Source: Gynuella sunshinyii YC6258 (GTDB lineage Bacteria; Pseudomonadota; Gammaproteobacteria; Pseudomonadales; Natronospirillaceae). Taken from it: a DNA stretch of 64,000 bases. The stretch's first letter is position 1. Each line of letters opens with the position of its first letter. Both the position numbers and the translations under genes were made by a program. The DNA lies in the NCBI RefSeq assembly GCF_000940805.1, contig NZ_CP007142.1:6176593-6240592 (forward strand), read 5' to 3'. Positions 55,190 to 64,000 of this stretch are shown here, in pieces. The notes beneath the pieces were generated by a model that ran no database searches, had not been told where the DNA came from, and saw only the letters and a program-made list of their open reading frames with translations.

Positions 55190-56140
55190 ATGTTCAGGCC
55201 CGCATACCTTTTGATCTGTCTTGCACTGACAGCGTGCCAGATACCCGACAAACCCGCCCGTCAATGGCAAATGGCCTTACAGGGTAGTTACGATGCCAGC
55301 ATTTCCGCAGATGGCAGCTACCTGCTGATAGCCTCCATTTTTCATGGTGCCAGTCTGTGGGACACCCGCCAGTATGCTCGTCTGTATAACTGGAACCACA
55401 AGCAGGGTAACTTCACTGAAGTGCTGACAACAGCCATTTCACCGGATCAACAGTTTGCATTGACCATTGAAGAACGCGATATGGTTATCTGGAGTACCAA
55501 ATCAGGTAAAGCACAGGGATACTGGAGCGCTCCAGACGATGTACTGGATGCAGAAATCACCAATGGTGGCAAATTTGTCTTTCTGGGCATGGCAAACTTC
55601 AGAGCCAGTCTGTTTGATGCTGTTCACGGCGGAACGATTCGTGAGTTTCGGCATGATGGCCCGATCAGGAGCGTTTCTCTGAGTGCAGATGGCCTGACTG
55701 CACTCACCGGTTCTGAAGACCATACCGCCAGAGTCTGGGACATCAATACAGGACAACAGCGTGCATTATGGCCACACAACAATACGGTAAGACTGGTGAA
55801 ACTGGCTCCGGGTGGCGAGTTCGCCTTCACCGCTTCAAATCGTGAAAAAGCCAATGTCTGGGATGTACATACCGGCAAACTGATTCAACAACTGAGTACC
55901 GGTAATCAAACACTAAACGCTGCCAGGTTTGTCTCAGAAGATAAGGAAATCATAACCGGCAACAATAATCGTCTGGTACAGCTCTGGGACATCAAATCAG
56001 GCAAGCAAATCAAATCCTGGAAACTCCCTCAAACCGGTAAAAAGCAATATAGCAGCTCATTCATTTACGACCTTGCACCTGCCGGAGAAAATTTTCTGGC
56101 TACCTCTTCAGACGGCTACCTGTTTCTGTTATTGAGATAA
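55190..56140 (+). CDS. WD40-repeat lipoprotein
   Basis: A 316-residue envelope lipoprotein: the signal ends at Cys16 (ALTAC). The rest is about six or seven WD40 blades, each ending in a WD or similar pair (SLWDTRQ, VIWSTKSGK, RVWDINTG, NVWDVHTG, QLWDIKSG), so it should form one beta propeller that binds other proteins. Related lipoproteins occur next to algQ in other marine gammaproteobacteria, as far as I recall. The start at 55190 gives a proper lipoprotein signal; the longer frame from 55058 does not. Confidence 0.82.
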   Translation: MFRPAYLLICLALTACQIPDKPARQWQMALQGSYDASISADGSYLLIASIFHGASLWDTRQYARLYNWNHKQGNFTEVLTTAISPDQQFALTIEERDMVIWSTKSGKAQGYWSAPDDVLDAEITNGGKFVFLGMANFRASLFDAVHGGTIREFRHDGPIRSVSLSADGLTALTGSEDHTARVWDINTGQQRALWPHNNTVRLVKLAPGGEFAFTASNREKANVWDVHTGKLIQQLSTGNQTLNAARFVSEDKEIITGNNNRLVQLWDIKSGKQIKSWKLPQTGKKQYSSSFIYDLAPAGENFLATSSDGYLFLLLR

Positions 56141-56286
56141 TAGCAACAGGAAAATCATTACCCCCGTAACAATTTTCACACTGGTGATTTTAAAAAACCA
56201 CGGATGAGTTGCCGCAAAGCCACGCAACCTCTCCGTCAGATGTAAACGCTTACTCGGGATTATTTTTGACTATGCTGAGATAAATT

Positions 56287-57117
56287 ATGCAAAACTGTAT
56301 CTGTTCTGCTAGTACTGATAGCATAGGTATAAAGTTTTCGACGCAAACTTACTCAAATGTGGTGACTCCGTTGTCAGAGCAGCATTCCAGTAAAGAATCT
56401 CATATTAACGATATGCGATCTCAGCCCCGGGTTATTTCCAAATCCCAGCCGGTACGAATTCTGATTGCCAACGCCAAAGGCGGCTGTGGCAAAACAACTA
56501 TCGCCACCAACATCGCCAGCCGTTACGCTTCCAGCAATCTGAATACCTGCCTGCTTGATTTCGATCCACAGGGCTCCTGTATGCAGTGGCTCCGGGTGCG
56601 GCAGTCCGATCAACCTGAAATCCATGGTGTGGCGGCTTATCAAAAAACTCCAGGACAAGTAACCCGCACCTGGCAACTCCGAAGCCTTCCCATCAATACC
56701 AATAGAATTATTATTGATACACCTAGTGGCATAAATGGCCCTCTATTAAACGATCTGATCAGAGAGGCAGATCTCATCCTGGTACCTGTCACCCCCTCTC
56801 CTATCGATATCAGAGCAACAACACAATTCATCAAAGATGTGTTATTGAGCCCGGCATTCAGAAGCAAGCCCAAACATATCGGCGCCGTAGCAAACAGAGT
56901 GAAGCGCAATACACTGGTATATGCAAAACTGAAGTTGTTTTTAAACAGCTTGAAAATCCCCTTTATTGCGACCCTGCGTGATACTCAGTTTTATATCCGT
57001 GCATCTGAATATGGTGTGGGAATCCATGATTTGAAAAACCGGCAAAAATCAGATGAAAGAGAATGGTCACCGTTAATGCAATGGCTAGAGGATCACATTC
57101 CGGATCAAAGTGGATGA
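56287..57117 (+). CDS. Orphan ParA/MinD-type ATPase
   Basis: A P-loop ATPase with deviant Walker A KGGCGKTT (64-71), LLDFDPQGS (Walker A') and IIDTPSG (Walker B), and VTPSPIDIRATTQFI. ParA proteins form DNA- or membrane-associated dimers that place cargo. No ParB-like partner gene is next to it, so the cargo is unknown. The start is uncertain: 56287 gives 276 residues, whereas the ATG at 56413 gives 234 and fits the usual ParA N terminus better; neither has a clear ribosome site. It precedes algP on the same strand. Confidence 0.82.
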   Translation: MQNCICSASTDSIGIKFSTQTYSNVVTPLSEQHSSKESHINDMRSQPRVISKSQPVRILIANAKGGCGKTTIATNIASRYASSNLNTCLLDFDPQGSCMQWLRVRQSDQPEIHGVAAYQKTPGQVTRTWQLRSLPINTNRIIIDTPSGINGPLLNDLIREADLILVPVTPSPIDIRATTQFIKDVLLSPAFRSKPKHIGAVANRVKRNTLVYAKLKLFLNSLKIPFIATLRDTQFYIRASEYGVGIHDLKNRQKSDEREWSPLMQWLEDHIPDQSG

Positions 57118-57175
57118 CTTTAATCATATTGGCCTGAATATTTAGGTTTTTTTCAGTACAAACCCAAAAAAACCA

Positions 57176-57204
57176 TTGACACTTTAATTGTGACTGGCTA
57201 TTCA
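57176..57204 (+). promoter_or_regulatory. Sigma70-like promoter for algP
   Basis: TTGACA, 17 bp, TATTCA. A second -10-like TATAAT at 57271-57276 lies closer to the gene but lacks a -35. Confidence 0.5.
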
Positions 57205-57310
57205 TTGCACATCCTGTTTAGCGGTCAATTCTGATTCACTTTAATCAATAAATCAGCCTAAAACAGACTCTATAATGAAAGTAGCAGTTTAACTAATGAG
57301 GTAACTCCTA

Positions 57311-58189
57311 ATGCCAGCAGCTAAGAAAAAAGCGCCAGCCAAGAAAAAAGTAGCAGCGCCTAAAAAAGCCGTAAAAAAAACCCCCGTAAAGAAAACAGCC
57401 ACTGCCAAAAAAGTTGCTGCTAAAAAAGCTGTTGTCGCAAAGCCTAAAAGCGCAGCTGTTTCCCCTGTTGAGAAGCTAGAAGCAGAAATCTCCAAATTGC
57501 AAGCTCAACTGGAGAAAGCAAAAGCAAGCCTGGTTGCCGACGCAGAAAAAGCGTTCGAGAAAGCGAAAAAGGCTGCCGACGCTGCCACTAAAAAAGCAGT
57601 AACAGCTACCCAGAAAGCGGCTAAAGCCAAGTCCACTGCTGCCAAAGCCAAAGCCGTTGAACAAAAACAGGCAGCCTCTGCTGCAGCCTCTGCCGCCAAA
57701 GCAGCTCTGGCTGCTGCGAAAGAAGAGTTAAGCGCGCTTGCAGATCAGGCAAAAGAAGAGAATGCTCTGAAGAAAGTGGTTGATGCCGCAGTCAAAGAGT
57801 TCAACAAGAAAAAAGCAGTCGTTGAAAAAGCCAAAGCCAAAAAAAGCAAAGTGAAGGCAAAAGCGAAAACCAAGGCAAAACCAAAAGCCGCTAAAGCCAC
57901 CAAAGACAGCGCAGAAGCACCTGTAGCAAAAACCGCAGCTCCCAAAAAAGCCAAAGCAGCGACTAAAAAGGCCGCCGCCAAGAAACCCGCAGAGAAAAAA
58001 GCAGCTACTAAAAAAGTACCGGCTAAAAAAGCTGCCGTAAAAAAAGCACCTGCCAAGAAAGAAGCGGTTAAACCAGCAGCAGAACCAGTCTCCACTCCCA
58101 TGCCTCAGGAACCTGCTTCAGAAGTAGTGACTACCGTACCGGAAGTTGGTGAAAATCGCAGTCTGTTCAATCCAGAAGAAGACGCATAA
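57311..58189 (+). CDS. algP: AlgP-like histone H1-like protein (Ala/Lys rich)
   Basis: A 292-residue low-complexity protein. Residues 1-50 and about 160-270 are Lys/Ala/Pro repeats (PAKK, AAKK, KAPAKK) like eukaryotic histone H1 tails; the centre (about 52-155) is a coiled coil beginning EKLEAEISKLQAQLEKAK. The acidic end is free of repeats. AlgP (AlgR3) of Pseudomonas binds DNA and affects alginate genes, and its repeat number varies among strains. Start: the ATG follows a GAGGTAACTCCTA region. Repeats make the length prone to change by slippage. Confidence 0.82.
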   Translation: MPAAKKKAPAKKKVAAPKKAVKKTPVKKTATAKKVAAKKAVVAKPKSAAVSPVEKLEAEISKLQAQLEKAKASLVADAEKAFEKAKKAADAATKKAVTATQKAAKAKSTAAKAKAVEQKQAASAAASAAKAALAAAKEELSALADQAKEENALKKVVDAAVKEFNKKKAVVEKAKAKKSKVKAKAKTKAKPKAAKATKDSAEAPVAKTAAPKKAKAATKKAAAKKPAEKKAATKKVPAKKAAVKKAPAKKEAVKPAAEPVSTPMPQEPASEVVTTVPEVGENRSLFNPEEDA

Positions 58190-58204
58190 GGTTTTCATTC
58201 CGTC

Positions 58205-58230
58205 AAAGAGGGCTGTTCAGCCCTCTTTTT
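58205..58230. terminator. Bidirectional terminator after algP
   Basis: AGAGGGCT-GTTC-AGCCCTCT with an A-run before and five T residues after, between algP (+) and the TIGR02444 gene (-), whose last codons it overlaps. Confidence 0.85.
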
Positions 58231-58684
58231 CTTTGATGCTATATCCCTGCTGAATCAACCATTCCAGCTCTAGCGCTGACAACACATCATTGCATCCCAG
58301 CCTGTTCAACAGCAGCGACAACGATGCGTCTTCCTCTCTGTCTGGACTGATCGATACAACACGCCAAAGTTCATCGAAATACGCCCGTTCCAGTTGTAGC
58401 TCCAGTTGCAGCAGCCGACGATAAAATCCTTTGAATGCAGACATCTCCCGCACACCGGTACGAATCTGTCGCCAGGGTTTGATGACCGTCTGGTAAAGCT
58501 GCCGACATTCTTCAGTCAGAGGACTCACAGCCTGTTCATGTGTGTACAGCCACACAGCCAATAACATACGCACCACATCAAGATCCCGTTGATGCTGCCA
58601 TTGCAGCAGGCGCTCGGACACACCATCCTGCTGATACATTGCACAAATATCTTTCCAGGCCTGCTCCTGATTATTCCCGGACAT
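58217..58684 (-). CDS. TIGR02444 family protein
   Basis: A 155-residue protein of unknown function. The family pattern is present: a Trp and a short helix (AWKDICAMYQQDGV), then LQWQHQRDLDVVRMLLAVWLYT, and a Trp-rich segment (PWRQIRTGVREM). In Pseudomonas a TIGR02444 gene lies by algP and an ABC-F gene, as here. The start could also be the ATG at 58711; I chose the one with CAGG/GGGAG upstream at 58684. Cytoplasmic, probably helical. Confidence 0.7.
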   Translation of the reverse strand: MSGNNQEQAWKDICAMYQQDGVSERLLQWQHQRDLDVVRMLLAVWLYTHEQAVSPLTEECRQLYQTVIKPWRQIRTGVREMSAFKGFYRRLLQLELQLERAYFDELWRVVSISPDREEDASLSLLLNRLGCNDVLSALELEWLIQQGYSIKEKEG

Positions 58685-58927
58685 AGATGCCTGCTCCCAC
58701 TGAAAATTCATTAGCACGAAACTTTTCTCAACAGCCAGAATGGTCGACTCATGTTTGCATACCTCACTGGTCGTTTAGGATATTTCCCAGCGCTGGACGC
58801 GCTTAGAATTGGTTCTCAACAATATCCCCCTGTCACGCAAAAGAGCAATTCACAAGCAGAAATACCTGCCCGCTGAATAACCTGCTAAAATCCGCGACCA
58901 AAACTCATCATATACGCTAATCAATTC

Positions 58928-60835
58928 ATGATTCATATAAAAGACCTCAGCATGTATCAGGGTGCCACCCGACTGCTGGATCACACTTCTGTACAACTTC
59001 ACGATGGCTGGAAAATTGCCCTGATTGGTGCCAATGGCTGCGGTAAGTCCAGTTTCTTCTCTCTGTTGCTGAATGGTCTGACCGCCGACAGCGGCGAATG
59101 TTCCATTCCAAGTGTCTGGCGTGTGGCGCATATGGCTCAGGAAATTTCGGACAGTCACCGATCTGCACTCGACTACGTGCTGGATGGACACACCGAATAT
59201 CGACGCCTGGAAGCTGTTATCCATGATGATACTCAGAACCCGCAAACGCTCTCCAAGGCACTTGCCGCGTTCGATGACATCCGTGGCTACGAATGTCCCA
59301 GTCAGGCTGAAAGATTACTCTCCGGTCTTGGCTTTCAGCCCCACCAGTTCAGTAATCCAGTCAATTCATTTTCCGGTGGTTGGCGTATCCGTTTGAATCT
59401 GGCACGGGCACTGATGGTGCCATCGGATCTACTGCTGCTTGACGAACCGACCAACCACCTGGATATGGAAGCCTGTATATGGCTGGAGAAATGGCTGAAT
59501 GCTTATCAAGGTACATTGTTATTCGTATCCCACGATAAGGAATTTATTAACAACGTGGCCGATCACATTGTCAGTTTCGAAGCCCAGACCTTACAGCTGT
59601 ATAACGGCAATTATGATACTTATGAAATCACCAAGGCGCAGCGTCTGGTGCAGCAGCAGTCAGCATATGAGAAGCAACAGCAGCGAATTCAGGAGATCCA
59701 GTCCTTTGTAACCCGCTTCAAAGCCAAAGCCAGCAAAGCCCGTCAGGCCCAGAGCCGGGTAAAAGAACTGGAGCGTATGGAATTGATTGCACCGGCACAC
59801 ATTGACAGCCCGTTCAACTTTCATTTCCGCGAAGCAGACAAAACCTCTGACCCACTTATTCGGATTGATAATCTGAACATTGGTTATCAGGACACCCCCA
59901 TTCTGGAAAACATAAACCTGATGATCAGTCCGGGTGACCGGATAGGCCTGCTTGGTGTGAACGGTGCAGGGAAATCCACACTGATCAAGTTTCTGGCTCA
60001 CGAGCTCAGAAAAATCAGTGGTGATGAATATCGAGGACAGAATCTTGCCGTTGGCTATTTCGCCCAGCATCAACTGGAAGCCTTGCGTGCAGATGATTCG
60101 CCTCTCAGTCATTTTCGTCGTCTCGCGCCCGATACTCATCAGCAGGAGCTGAAAAATTATCTGGGCGGATTTGGTTTTCAGGGAGACAAAGTCGATGCAC
60201 CTATCAGCAACTTCTCCGGTGGAGAAAAGGCCCGACTGAGTCTGGCCACCGTTTCCTGGTATCGACCCAACCTGCTGTTACTCGACGAACCCACCAACCA
60301 CCTCGATCTGGAAATGCGACATGCACTGACCATGGCACTGCAGTCATTCCAAGGCGCTGTCGTCCTGATTTCCCACGACCGTTATCTGTTGCGTAATACG
60401 GTGGATCAGTTCTGGGTGGTCGCCAATGGTTGTGTCACCAGCTTCGACAATGAATTGGAAGATTATTATCGCAACCACTCCGGCAATCCCAAAAATGAGG
60501 TCGTCGCTGAAATCAGAACAGAAAACAAATCCGCAGCAGACGCACAAGCCCGCAAACGCAGAGAAGCAGCGATTCGTCAGCAGTTAAGCCCGATAAAAAA
60601 ACAGATTGAGAAAACCGAACAACAACTGAATCAGTATCAGCAACAGAACTCTGAACTGGAACAACAGCTGTCTGACAGTAAGCTGTACCGTGATGATCAA
60701 AAGGCCACTCTGATTGAATTACTGGACCAAAAAAAGTTTCTCGATAACGAAATCGAAACTCTGGAACAAACCTGGCTGAGCCTTCACGATGAACTGGAAA
60801 CCCTGCAGCAGGATCTCACCAAAGATCCGACCTGA
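58928..60835 (+). CDS. yheS: ABC-F ATPase YheS
   Basis: A 635-residue soluble ABC-F protein with two nucleotide-binding domains. Domain 1 has Walker A GANGCGKSS, signature FSGGW and DEPTNHLD (about 1-240); a linker (P-site tRNA interaction motif) lies at about 225-310; domain 2 has GVNGAGKST, FSGGEKARLSL and DEPTNHLD (about 315-525). A coiled-coil C-terminal extension (about 540-635) is typical of YheS/Uup. ABC-F proteins bind the ribosomal E site and modulate translation. Confidence 0.92.
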   Translation: MIHIKDLSMYQGATRLLDHTSVQLHDGWKIALIGANGCGKSSFFSLLLNGLTADSGECSIPSVWRVAHMAQEISDSHRSALDYVLDGHTEYRRLEAVIHDDTQNPQTLSKALAAFDDIRGYECPSQAERLLSGLGFQPHQFSNPVNSFSGGWRIRLNLARALMVPSDLLLLDEPTNHLDMEACIWLEKWLNAYQGTLLFVSHDKEFINNVADHIVSFEAQTLQLYNGNYDTYEITKAQRLVQQQSAYEKQQQRIQEIQSFVTRFKAKASKARQAQSRVKELERMELIAPAHIDSPFNFHFREADKTSDPLIRIDNLNIGYQDTPILENINLMISPGDRIGLLGVNGAGKSTLIKFLAHELRKISGDEYRGQNLAVGYFAQHQLEALRADDSPLSHFRRLAPDTHQQELKNYLGGFGFQGDKVDAPISNFSGGEKARLSLATVSWYRPNLLLLDEPTNHLDLEMRHALTMALQSFQGAVVLISHDRYLLRNTVDQFWVVANGCVTSFDNELEDYYRNHSGNPKNEVVAEIRTENKSAADAQARKRREAAIRQQLSPIKKQIEKTEQQLNQYQQQNSELEQQLSDSKLYRDDQKATLIELLDQKKFLDNEIETLEQTWLSLHDELETLQQDLTKDPT

Positions 60836-60855
60836 AGCCACGCAATCAAATCAAC

Positions 60856-60879
60856 CGGGCTGGATGTTCATCCGGCCCG
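60856..60879 (+). terminator. Stable hairpin after yheS
   Basis: CGGGCTGGAT-GTTC-ATCCGGCCCG pairs over ten positions with one U-G wobble. No T-run follows, so it may act with Rho or protect the mRNA end. Confidence 0.5.
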
Positions 60880-61000
60880 ATCCACATCAGCATCCTCTTT
60901 GCACTTCATACTTAAGCATATATATTGACCCGACTATCTTGCCCACACAGGCAAAACAATCGACGGTGCCCGGTATTTCTCAGCAGGAGATCATTCACTG

Positions 61001-62632
61001 ATGTTAATGGTTGTCAGTCAACGCTTTAAACAACTTAAATTACAAAGTCAGATGATTATCATGCTCGGTGCCACAGCATTTCTGCAAACGGGACTGATCG
61101 GCGGTTTTACCGTTTTATATCTGAGCTCCGCACTTGAAGAACAAATGGGACAGCGCGCCTTGTACATTGCCAAGACCGTCGCCGCCATGCCGGAAATTAT
61201 TCGTGCAGTGGAACAGCAGGATTCTCAAACCCTGGTACCTGTTGCACAGCGGGTGGCAGACGAAACCCAGGCCTGGTTTGTCGTCATCGGCGACAAAAAC
61301 GGAATCCGCCTTGCCCATCCAACACCGGACCGGGTAGGCAAGTCCATGCTGGATGACGATCAGGATGATAATGCCCAGGCGCTCAATTATGGTCACGACA
61401 TGATCGTTCGCGCCGATGGCAGCCTCGGTGCCACCATGCGCGGCAAAACGCCGATCTACGATAGCAGCGGTGAAAATATCATTGGCATCGTCTCAGTTGG
61501 TCTGCTGCTGAATACTGTTTTCGATACCGTTGCAGCCTACCGTAACACTATTTTAGCCGTCATCACTCTGAGTCTGCTGCTCAGCGTGACGATTGCCATT
61601 ATGTTCGCACGACATTTTAAACAGGCGATTCTGGGACTGGAGCCGGTGGAAATCGCCCACCTTTATAAAGAGCGGGATGCCACCCTGGAATCCATTCGCG
61701 AAGGCATTATCGCAATTGATATCAACGGCAAAATTACCACTTTTAATCGAGCTGCCATGAGCACCCTGCAGCTGGACCCTGATAGCCGATTATTAGGCCA
61801 ACCAATCAGTGATGTGTTGCCGGGTAGCTACATGCTGGAAGTATTGAAAACCGGCATTCCTCAATATGACCAGGAAGTTCGGACGGGTCCGCTGACACTC
61901 GTCGTCAACCGTCTGCCATTGCTGTCTGCTGAAGGCAAGGTATTCGGTGTGGTCTCTAGCTTCCGGCGCAAGGACGAACTTGATTTTGTCAGCGCCCAGC
62001 TGACCCGGATACAGCAATATGCCGAGACCCTCCGCAGTCAGGCACATGAGTATTCCAACAAATTGCATACCATTGCCGGACTGATAGAAATCGGCGCCAT
62101 TGAAGATGCCCTGAAACTCATTGGTCAGGAAACCCACGATCACCAGCAACTTATTCAGATGTTACTGGAAAACGTGCCTGACCCTGTGATCGCCGGCTGT
62201 ATTCTGGGAAAATATAATCGGGCCAGAGAACTGGGTCTGATTATGGAAATCGATGAAAACAGTCGCATGGTCGATGTACCTGCCGCGATTCCCAGGGAAA
62301 AAATCGTCAGCATTCTTGGTAACATTATCGATAATGCTCTCGAAGCCACTCTGCGCACATACGGCAATGGAGGTAAAATTGCCTTGTCGATGACCGACCT
62401 TGGTCATGATCTGGTGTTTGAAGTTGAAGATCAGGGACCAGGACTGTCTGACGACCAAAAACAGGCTATCTTTGAAAAGGGAACATCCAGCAAGATGGAA
62501 ATCGGCCACGGTTATGGCCTTCATCTGGTCAGGCAGTTTGTGGTGCAGCTACATGGTACGATCAGTATCGAAAATGCAGAAATAGGTGGCAGTCGGTTTT
62601 GCATATATATTCCAAAGCATATCCAGGTGTAA
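61001..62632 (+). CDS. DcuS/CitA-family sensor histidine kinase
   Basis: A 543-residue kinase with an N-terminal span (about 18-43), a periplasmic PAS-like domain (about 45-180, with the WFVVIGDKNGIRLAHP stretch of citrate/C4-dicarboxylate sensors), a second span (about 182-203), a cytoplasmic PAS (about 222-325), then the SPOB-like kinase: His349 in SQAHEYSNKLHTIAGL, NIIDNALEAT and GHGYGLHLV. The family senses citrate, fumarate or succinate; which one here is unknown. It is 4 bp before its response regulator gene. Confidence 0.9.
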   Translation: MLMVVSQRFKQLKLQSQMIIMLGATAFLQTGLIGGFTVLYLSSALEEQMGQRALYIAKTVAAMPEIIRAVEQQDSQTLVPVAQRVADETQAWFVVIGDKNGIRLAHPTPDRVGKSMLDDDQDDNAQALNYGHDMIVRADGSLGATMRGKTPIYDSSGENIIGIVSVGLLLNTVFDTVAAYRNTILAVITLSLLLSVTIAIMFARHFKQAILGLEPVEIAHLYKERDATLESIREGIIAIDINGKITTFNRAAMSTLQLDPDSRLLGQPISDVLPGSYMLEVLKTGIPQYDQEVRTGPLTLVVNRLPLLSAEGKVFGVVSSFRRKDELDFVSAQLTRIQQYAETLRSQAHEYSNKLHTIAGLIEIGAIEDALKLIGQETHDHQQLIQMLLENVPDPVIAGCILGKYNRARELGLIMEIDENSRMVDVPAAIPREKIVSILGNIIDNALEATLRTYGNGGKIALSMTDLGHDLVFEVEDQGPGLSDDQKQAIFEKGTSSKMEIGHGYGLHLVRQFVVQLHGTISIENAEIGGSRFCIYIPKHIQV

Positions 62633-62636
62633 ATGC

Positions 62637-63329
62637 ATGAGTTTGATTCGAACACTGGTCGTGGAAGACGACCCACAGATTGCAGAAATACAGCGACGCT
62701 TTGTGAACAAGGTTGAAGGCTTCGACCTGATTGGTATCGCTCATAGCCTGGAAGATGCCAAAGACCTGATCGATGTGATGAAACCGGATCTGTTGATGCT
62801 GGATATTTACTTTCCTTCGGGTTCCGGACTCGACTTACTCAAGCAATTACGCAAGGACAGTCTGGCCACGGATGTTATTCTGATCACTGCCGCGAAAGAC
62901 ATCGACACCCTGAAATCAGCTCTGCATGGCGGAGTTTTCGACTACATATTGAAACCGCTGGTATTTGAGCGCCTGAAAGAGGCGTTGCAACGATATGCCC
63001 GGCACCACCAACAGATACACCAGATCGGTTCAATTGATCAGAACGAACTGGATAATCTGCTCAATCGCGGATTAAGTGGTCATGATCAACCAACCCGTTT
63101 ACCCGATTCCCTGCCTAAAGGCATTGATTCCCTGACATTGGAAAAAGTGCGCGATGTCTTCAACAATCAACAGGACCTCAACGCAGAAGACGTAGGTCAG
63201 TTAATCGGAGCCAGTCGTACCACTGCACGCCGCTACCTGGAGCACCTGGTCAGTAGCGATGAACTGATCGCCGACATTAACTACGGGGCTGTCGGCCGAC
63301 CGGAAAGACGATACCGCAGCAAGCGGTAA
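62637..63329 (+). CDS. DcuR/CitB-family response regulator
   Basis: A 230-residue regulator: receiver domain (Asp56 in LMLDIYFP, Lys in YILKPL) and a C-terminal helix-turn-helix (VGQLIGASRTTARRYLEHL) of the CitB/DcuR type. AGGTG seven bases before the ATG at 62637 sets the start. It is co-transcribed with the kinase. The target genes, usually a dicarboxylate or citrate transporter, are not in the window. Confidence 0.9.
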   Translation: MSLIRTLVVEDDPQIAEIQRRFVNKVEGFDLIGIAHSLEDAKDLIDVMKPDLLMLDIYFPSGSGLDLLKQLRKDSLATDVILITAAKDIDTLKSALHGGVFDYILKPLVFERLKEALQRYARHHQQIHQIGSIDQNELDNLLNRGLSGHDQPTRLPDSLPKGIDSLTLEKVRDVFNNQQDLNAEDVGQLIGASRTTARRYLEHLVSSDELIADINYGAVGRPERRYRSKR

Positions 63330-63462
63330 TCTCAACCACCTCGACCATTCCTCCCCCACATGCCGGCACAATGAATACACTAATCTTCATGCACGACAGT
63401 GCGGTTTAACACGACACATGGACCTGGAATGACCTCTGAAAGCCAAAGCAGAACGGGTAAAT

Positions 63463-63963
63463 TTAACAGGACTGCAGATCGAGTGCCGCCAGACACTCGG
63501 CAAGCACTTGCTCAAATGACTGGTTGATATTAATCACCAGAGCCTCTTCCTCTGTGGGCGGTTCAAGGACCTCAAACTGACTTTGCAGCATTGCTTCACC
63601 TTTGAAATAGTGAGACTGCCGCAGCTTGAGACGTGCCAGAATGGTCTCAAATTCGCCCTGAAGATAAATAAACACCACCTCAGGATTATCCCGCTTCAGA
63701 CGTTGGCGATAAGCGGCCTTCAAGGCCGAACATGCCAGCACTATCCCTTGCCGACGCTGCAGCAAATCGGCCAGTTCAGCCAACCATTCAACCCGGTCCT
63801 GATCCGTCAGAGGAATGCCCTGGGACATTTTTTCAACATTGGCTTTGCTGTGGAAATCATCAGCATCATGAAAAGGCACTCGCAAAACCTCAGCCAGAGC
63901 CTGACCTACTTTTGTTTTTCCCGAGCCAGAAACCCCCATGACTACGATTTTGCTGTTAGTCAT
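63463..63963 (-). CDS. gntK: Gluconokinase
   Basis: A 166-residue kinase phosphorylating gluconate to 6-phosphogluconate for the Entner-Doudoroff or pentose-phosphate route. P-loop GVSGSGKT is at 10-17, then DADDFHSKANVEKMSQGIPL (the substrate site) and CSALKAAYRQRLK. The ribosome site GGAGGA lies seven bases before the ATG. Other gluconate genes, if linked, would be upstream, beyond the right edge. Confidence 0.93.
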   Translation of the reverse strand: MTNSKIVVMGVSGSGKTKVGQALAEVLRVPFHDADDFHSKANVEKMSQGIPLTDQDRVEWLAELADLLQRRQGIVLACSALKAAYRQRLKRDNPEVVFIYLQGEFETILARLKLRQSHYFKGEAMLQSQFEVLEPPTEEEALVININQSFEQVLAECLAALDLQSC

Positions 63964-63984
63964 TAACCGTCCTCCGTTTCCGTG

Positions 63985-63992
63985 TTACGTAA
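63985..63992. promoter_or_regulatory. TTACGTAA palindrome upstream of gntK
   Basis: An 8-bp perfect palindrome within TGTTACGTAAG, about 22 bp before the gntK start. It loosely recalls the GntR operator half TGTTACC, but is too short to be sure. Confidence 0.2.
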
Positions 63993-64000
63993 GATCACTA

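Noticed and set aside
57311-58189. Repeats suggesting a CRISPR or tandem array
   Set aside because: The repeats are in-frame Lys/Ala codons of the AlgP-like protein, irregular in length, and have no spacers.

Overview
The window is a chromosomal segment of a free-living, probably marine, gammaproteobacterium. The evidence is gene content and order: a dsbB - rsd/algQ - algP - TIGR02444 - ABC-F neighbourhood as in Pseudomonas and the Oceanospirillales, a Vibrio NutA-type 5'-nucleotidase, a CrbS/CrbR acetate-switch pair, ptsP next to rppH, and yrfG-hslR-hslO. A secreted GH6 cellulase and a secreted Lys-specific-type protease point to a polymer degrader; a Gynuella/Saccharospirillum-like relative would fit, but the genus cannot be fixed from this sequence. 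I see no rRNA, tRNA, insertion sequence, prophage or CRISPR array.

Layout. 1-1236 (-) is the 5' part of a modular cellulase (signal peptide, CBM2, two PKD domains, start of GH6), behind an 817-bp AT-rich control region with several dyads. 2.0-5.8 kb holds a 3-hydroxybutyrate dehydrogenase and a DUF2058 / DEAD-box helicase / GluQ-RS operon. 6.1-18.0 kb is a nucleoside and phosphate block: DegV, a BMP-family nucleoside ABC transporter (-), a small zinc ribbon, the lipoprotein 5'-nucleotidase nutA behind a PHO box and a RutR-like palindrome, folA, hpt and ppk. 18.5-28.3 kb holds an M35 metalloprotease, a MASE1-PAS-GGDEF-EAL protein, a pip-dtd-ppx operon and a YcbB-type L,D-transpeptidase. 28.6-36.9 kb is signalling: a 7TMR-DISM hybrid kinase with an unknown polytopic membrane protein, then crbR and crbS converging on a shared CTAG. 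37.0-46.7 kb holds zntB, typA, ptsP-rppH, a HAD phosphatase with an imelysin lipoprotein, an HDOD protein and cysQ. 46.8-52.7 kb is yrfG-hslR-hslO-tex and gshA. 52.9-60.8 kb has an acidic RMF-like protein, a FliL-like secreted protein, dsbB, rsd, a WD40 lipoprotein, an orphan ParA, AlgP, TIGR02444 and YheS. 61.0-64.0 kb has a DcuSR/CitAB-type two-component system and gluconokinase.

How the parts fit. The clearest functional unit is scavenging of external nucleotides: NutA should strip phosphate from nucleotides at the cell surface, the BMP transporter should import the nucleoside, Hpt salvages the base, Ppk stores phosphate and Ppx releases it. The nutA promoter carries three in-phase PHO-box units, and the intergenic DNA on both sides of the small zinc-ribbon gene carries TTGACCA/TGGTCAA half-sites like those of the E. 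coli uracil-responsive repressor RutR. Most other genes are ordinary housekeeping. The best candidates for something new are the layered nutA control region, the acidic RMF-like protein, the unknown membrane protein after the hybrid kinase, and the orphan ParA/AlgP neighbourhood.
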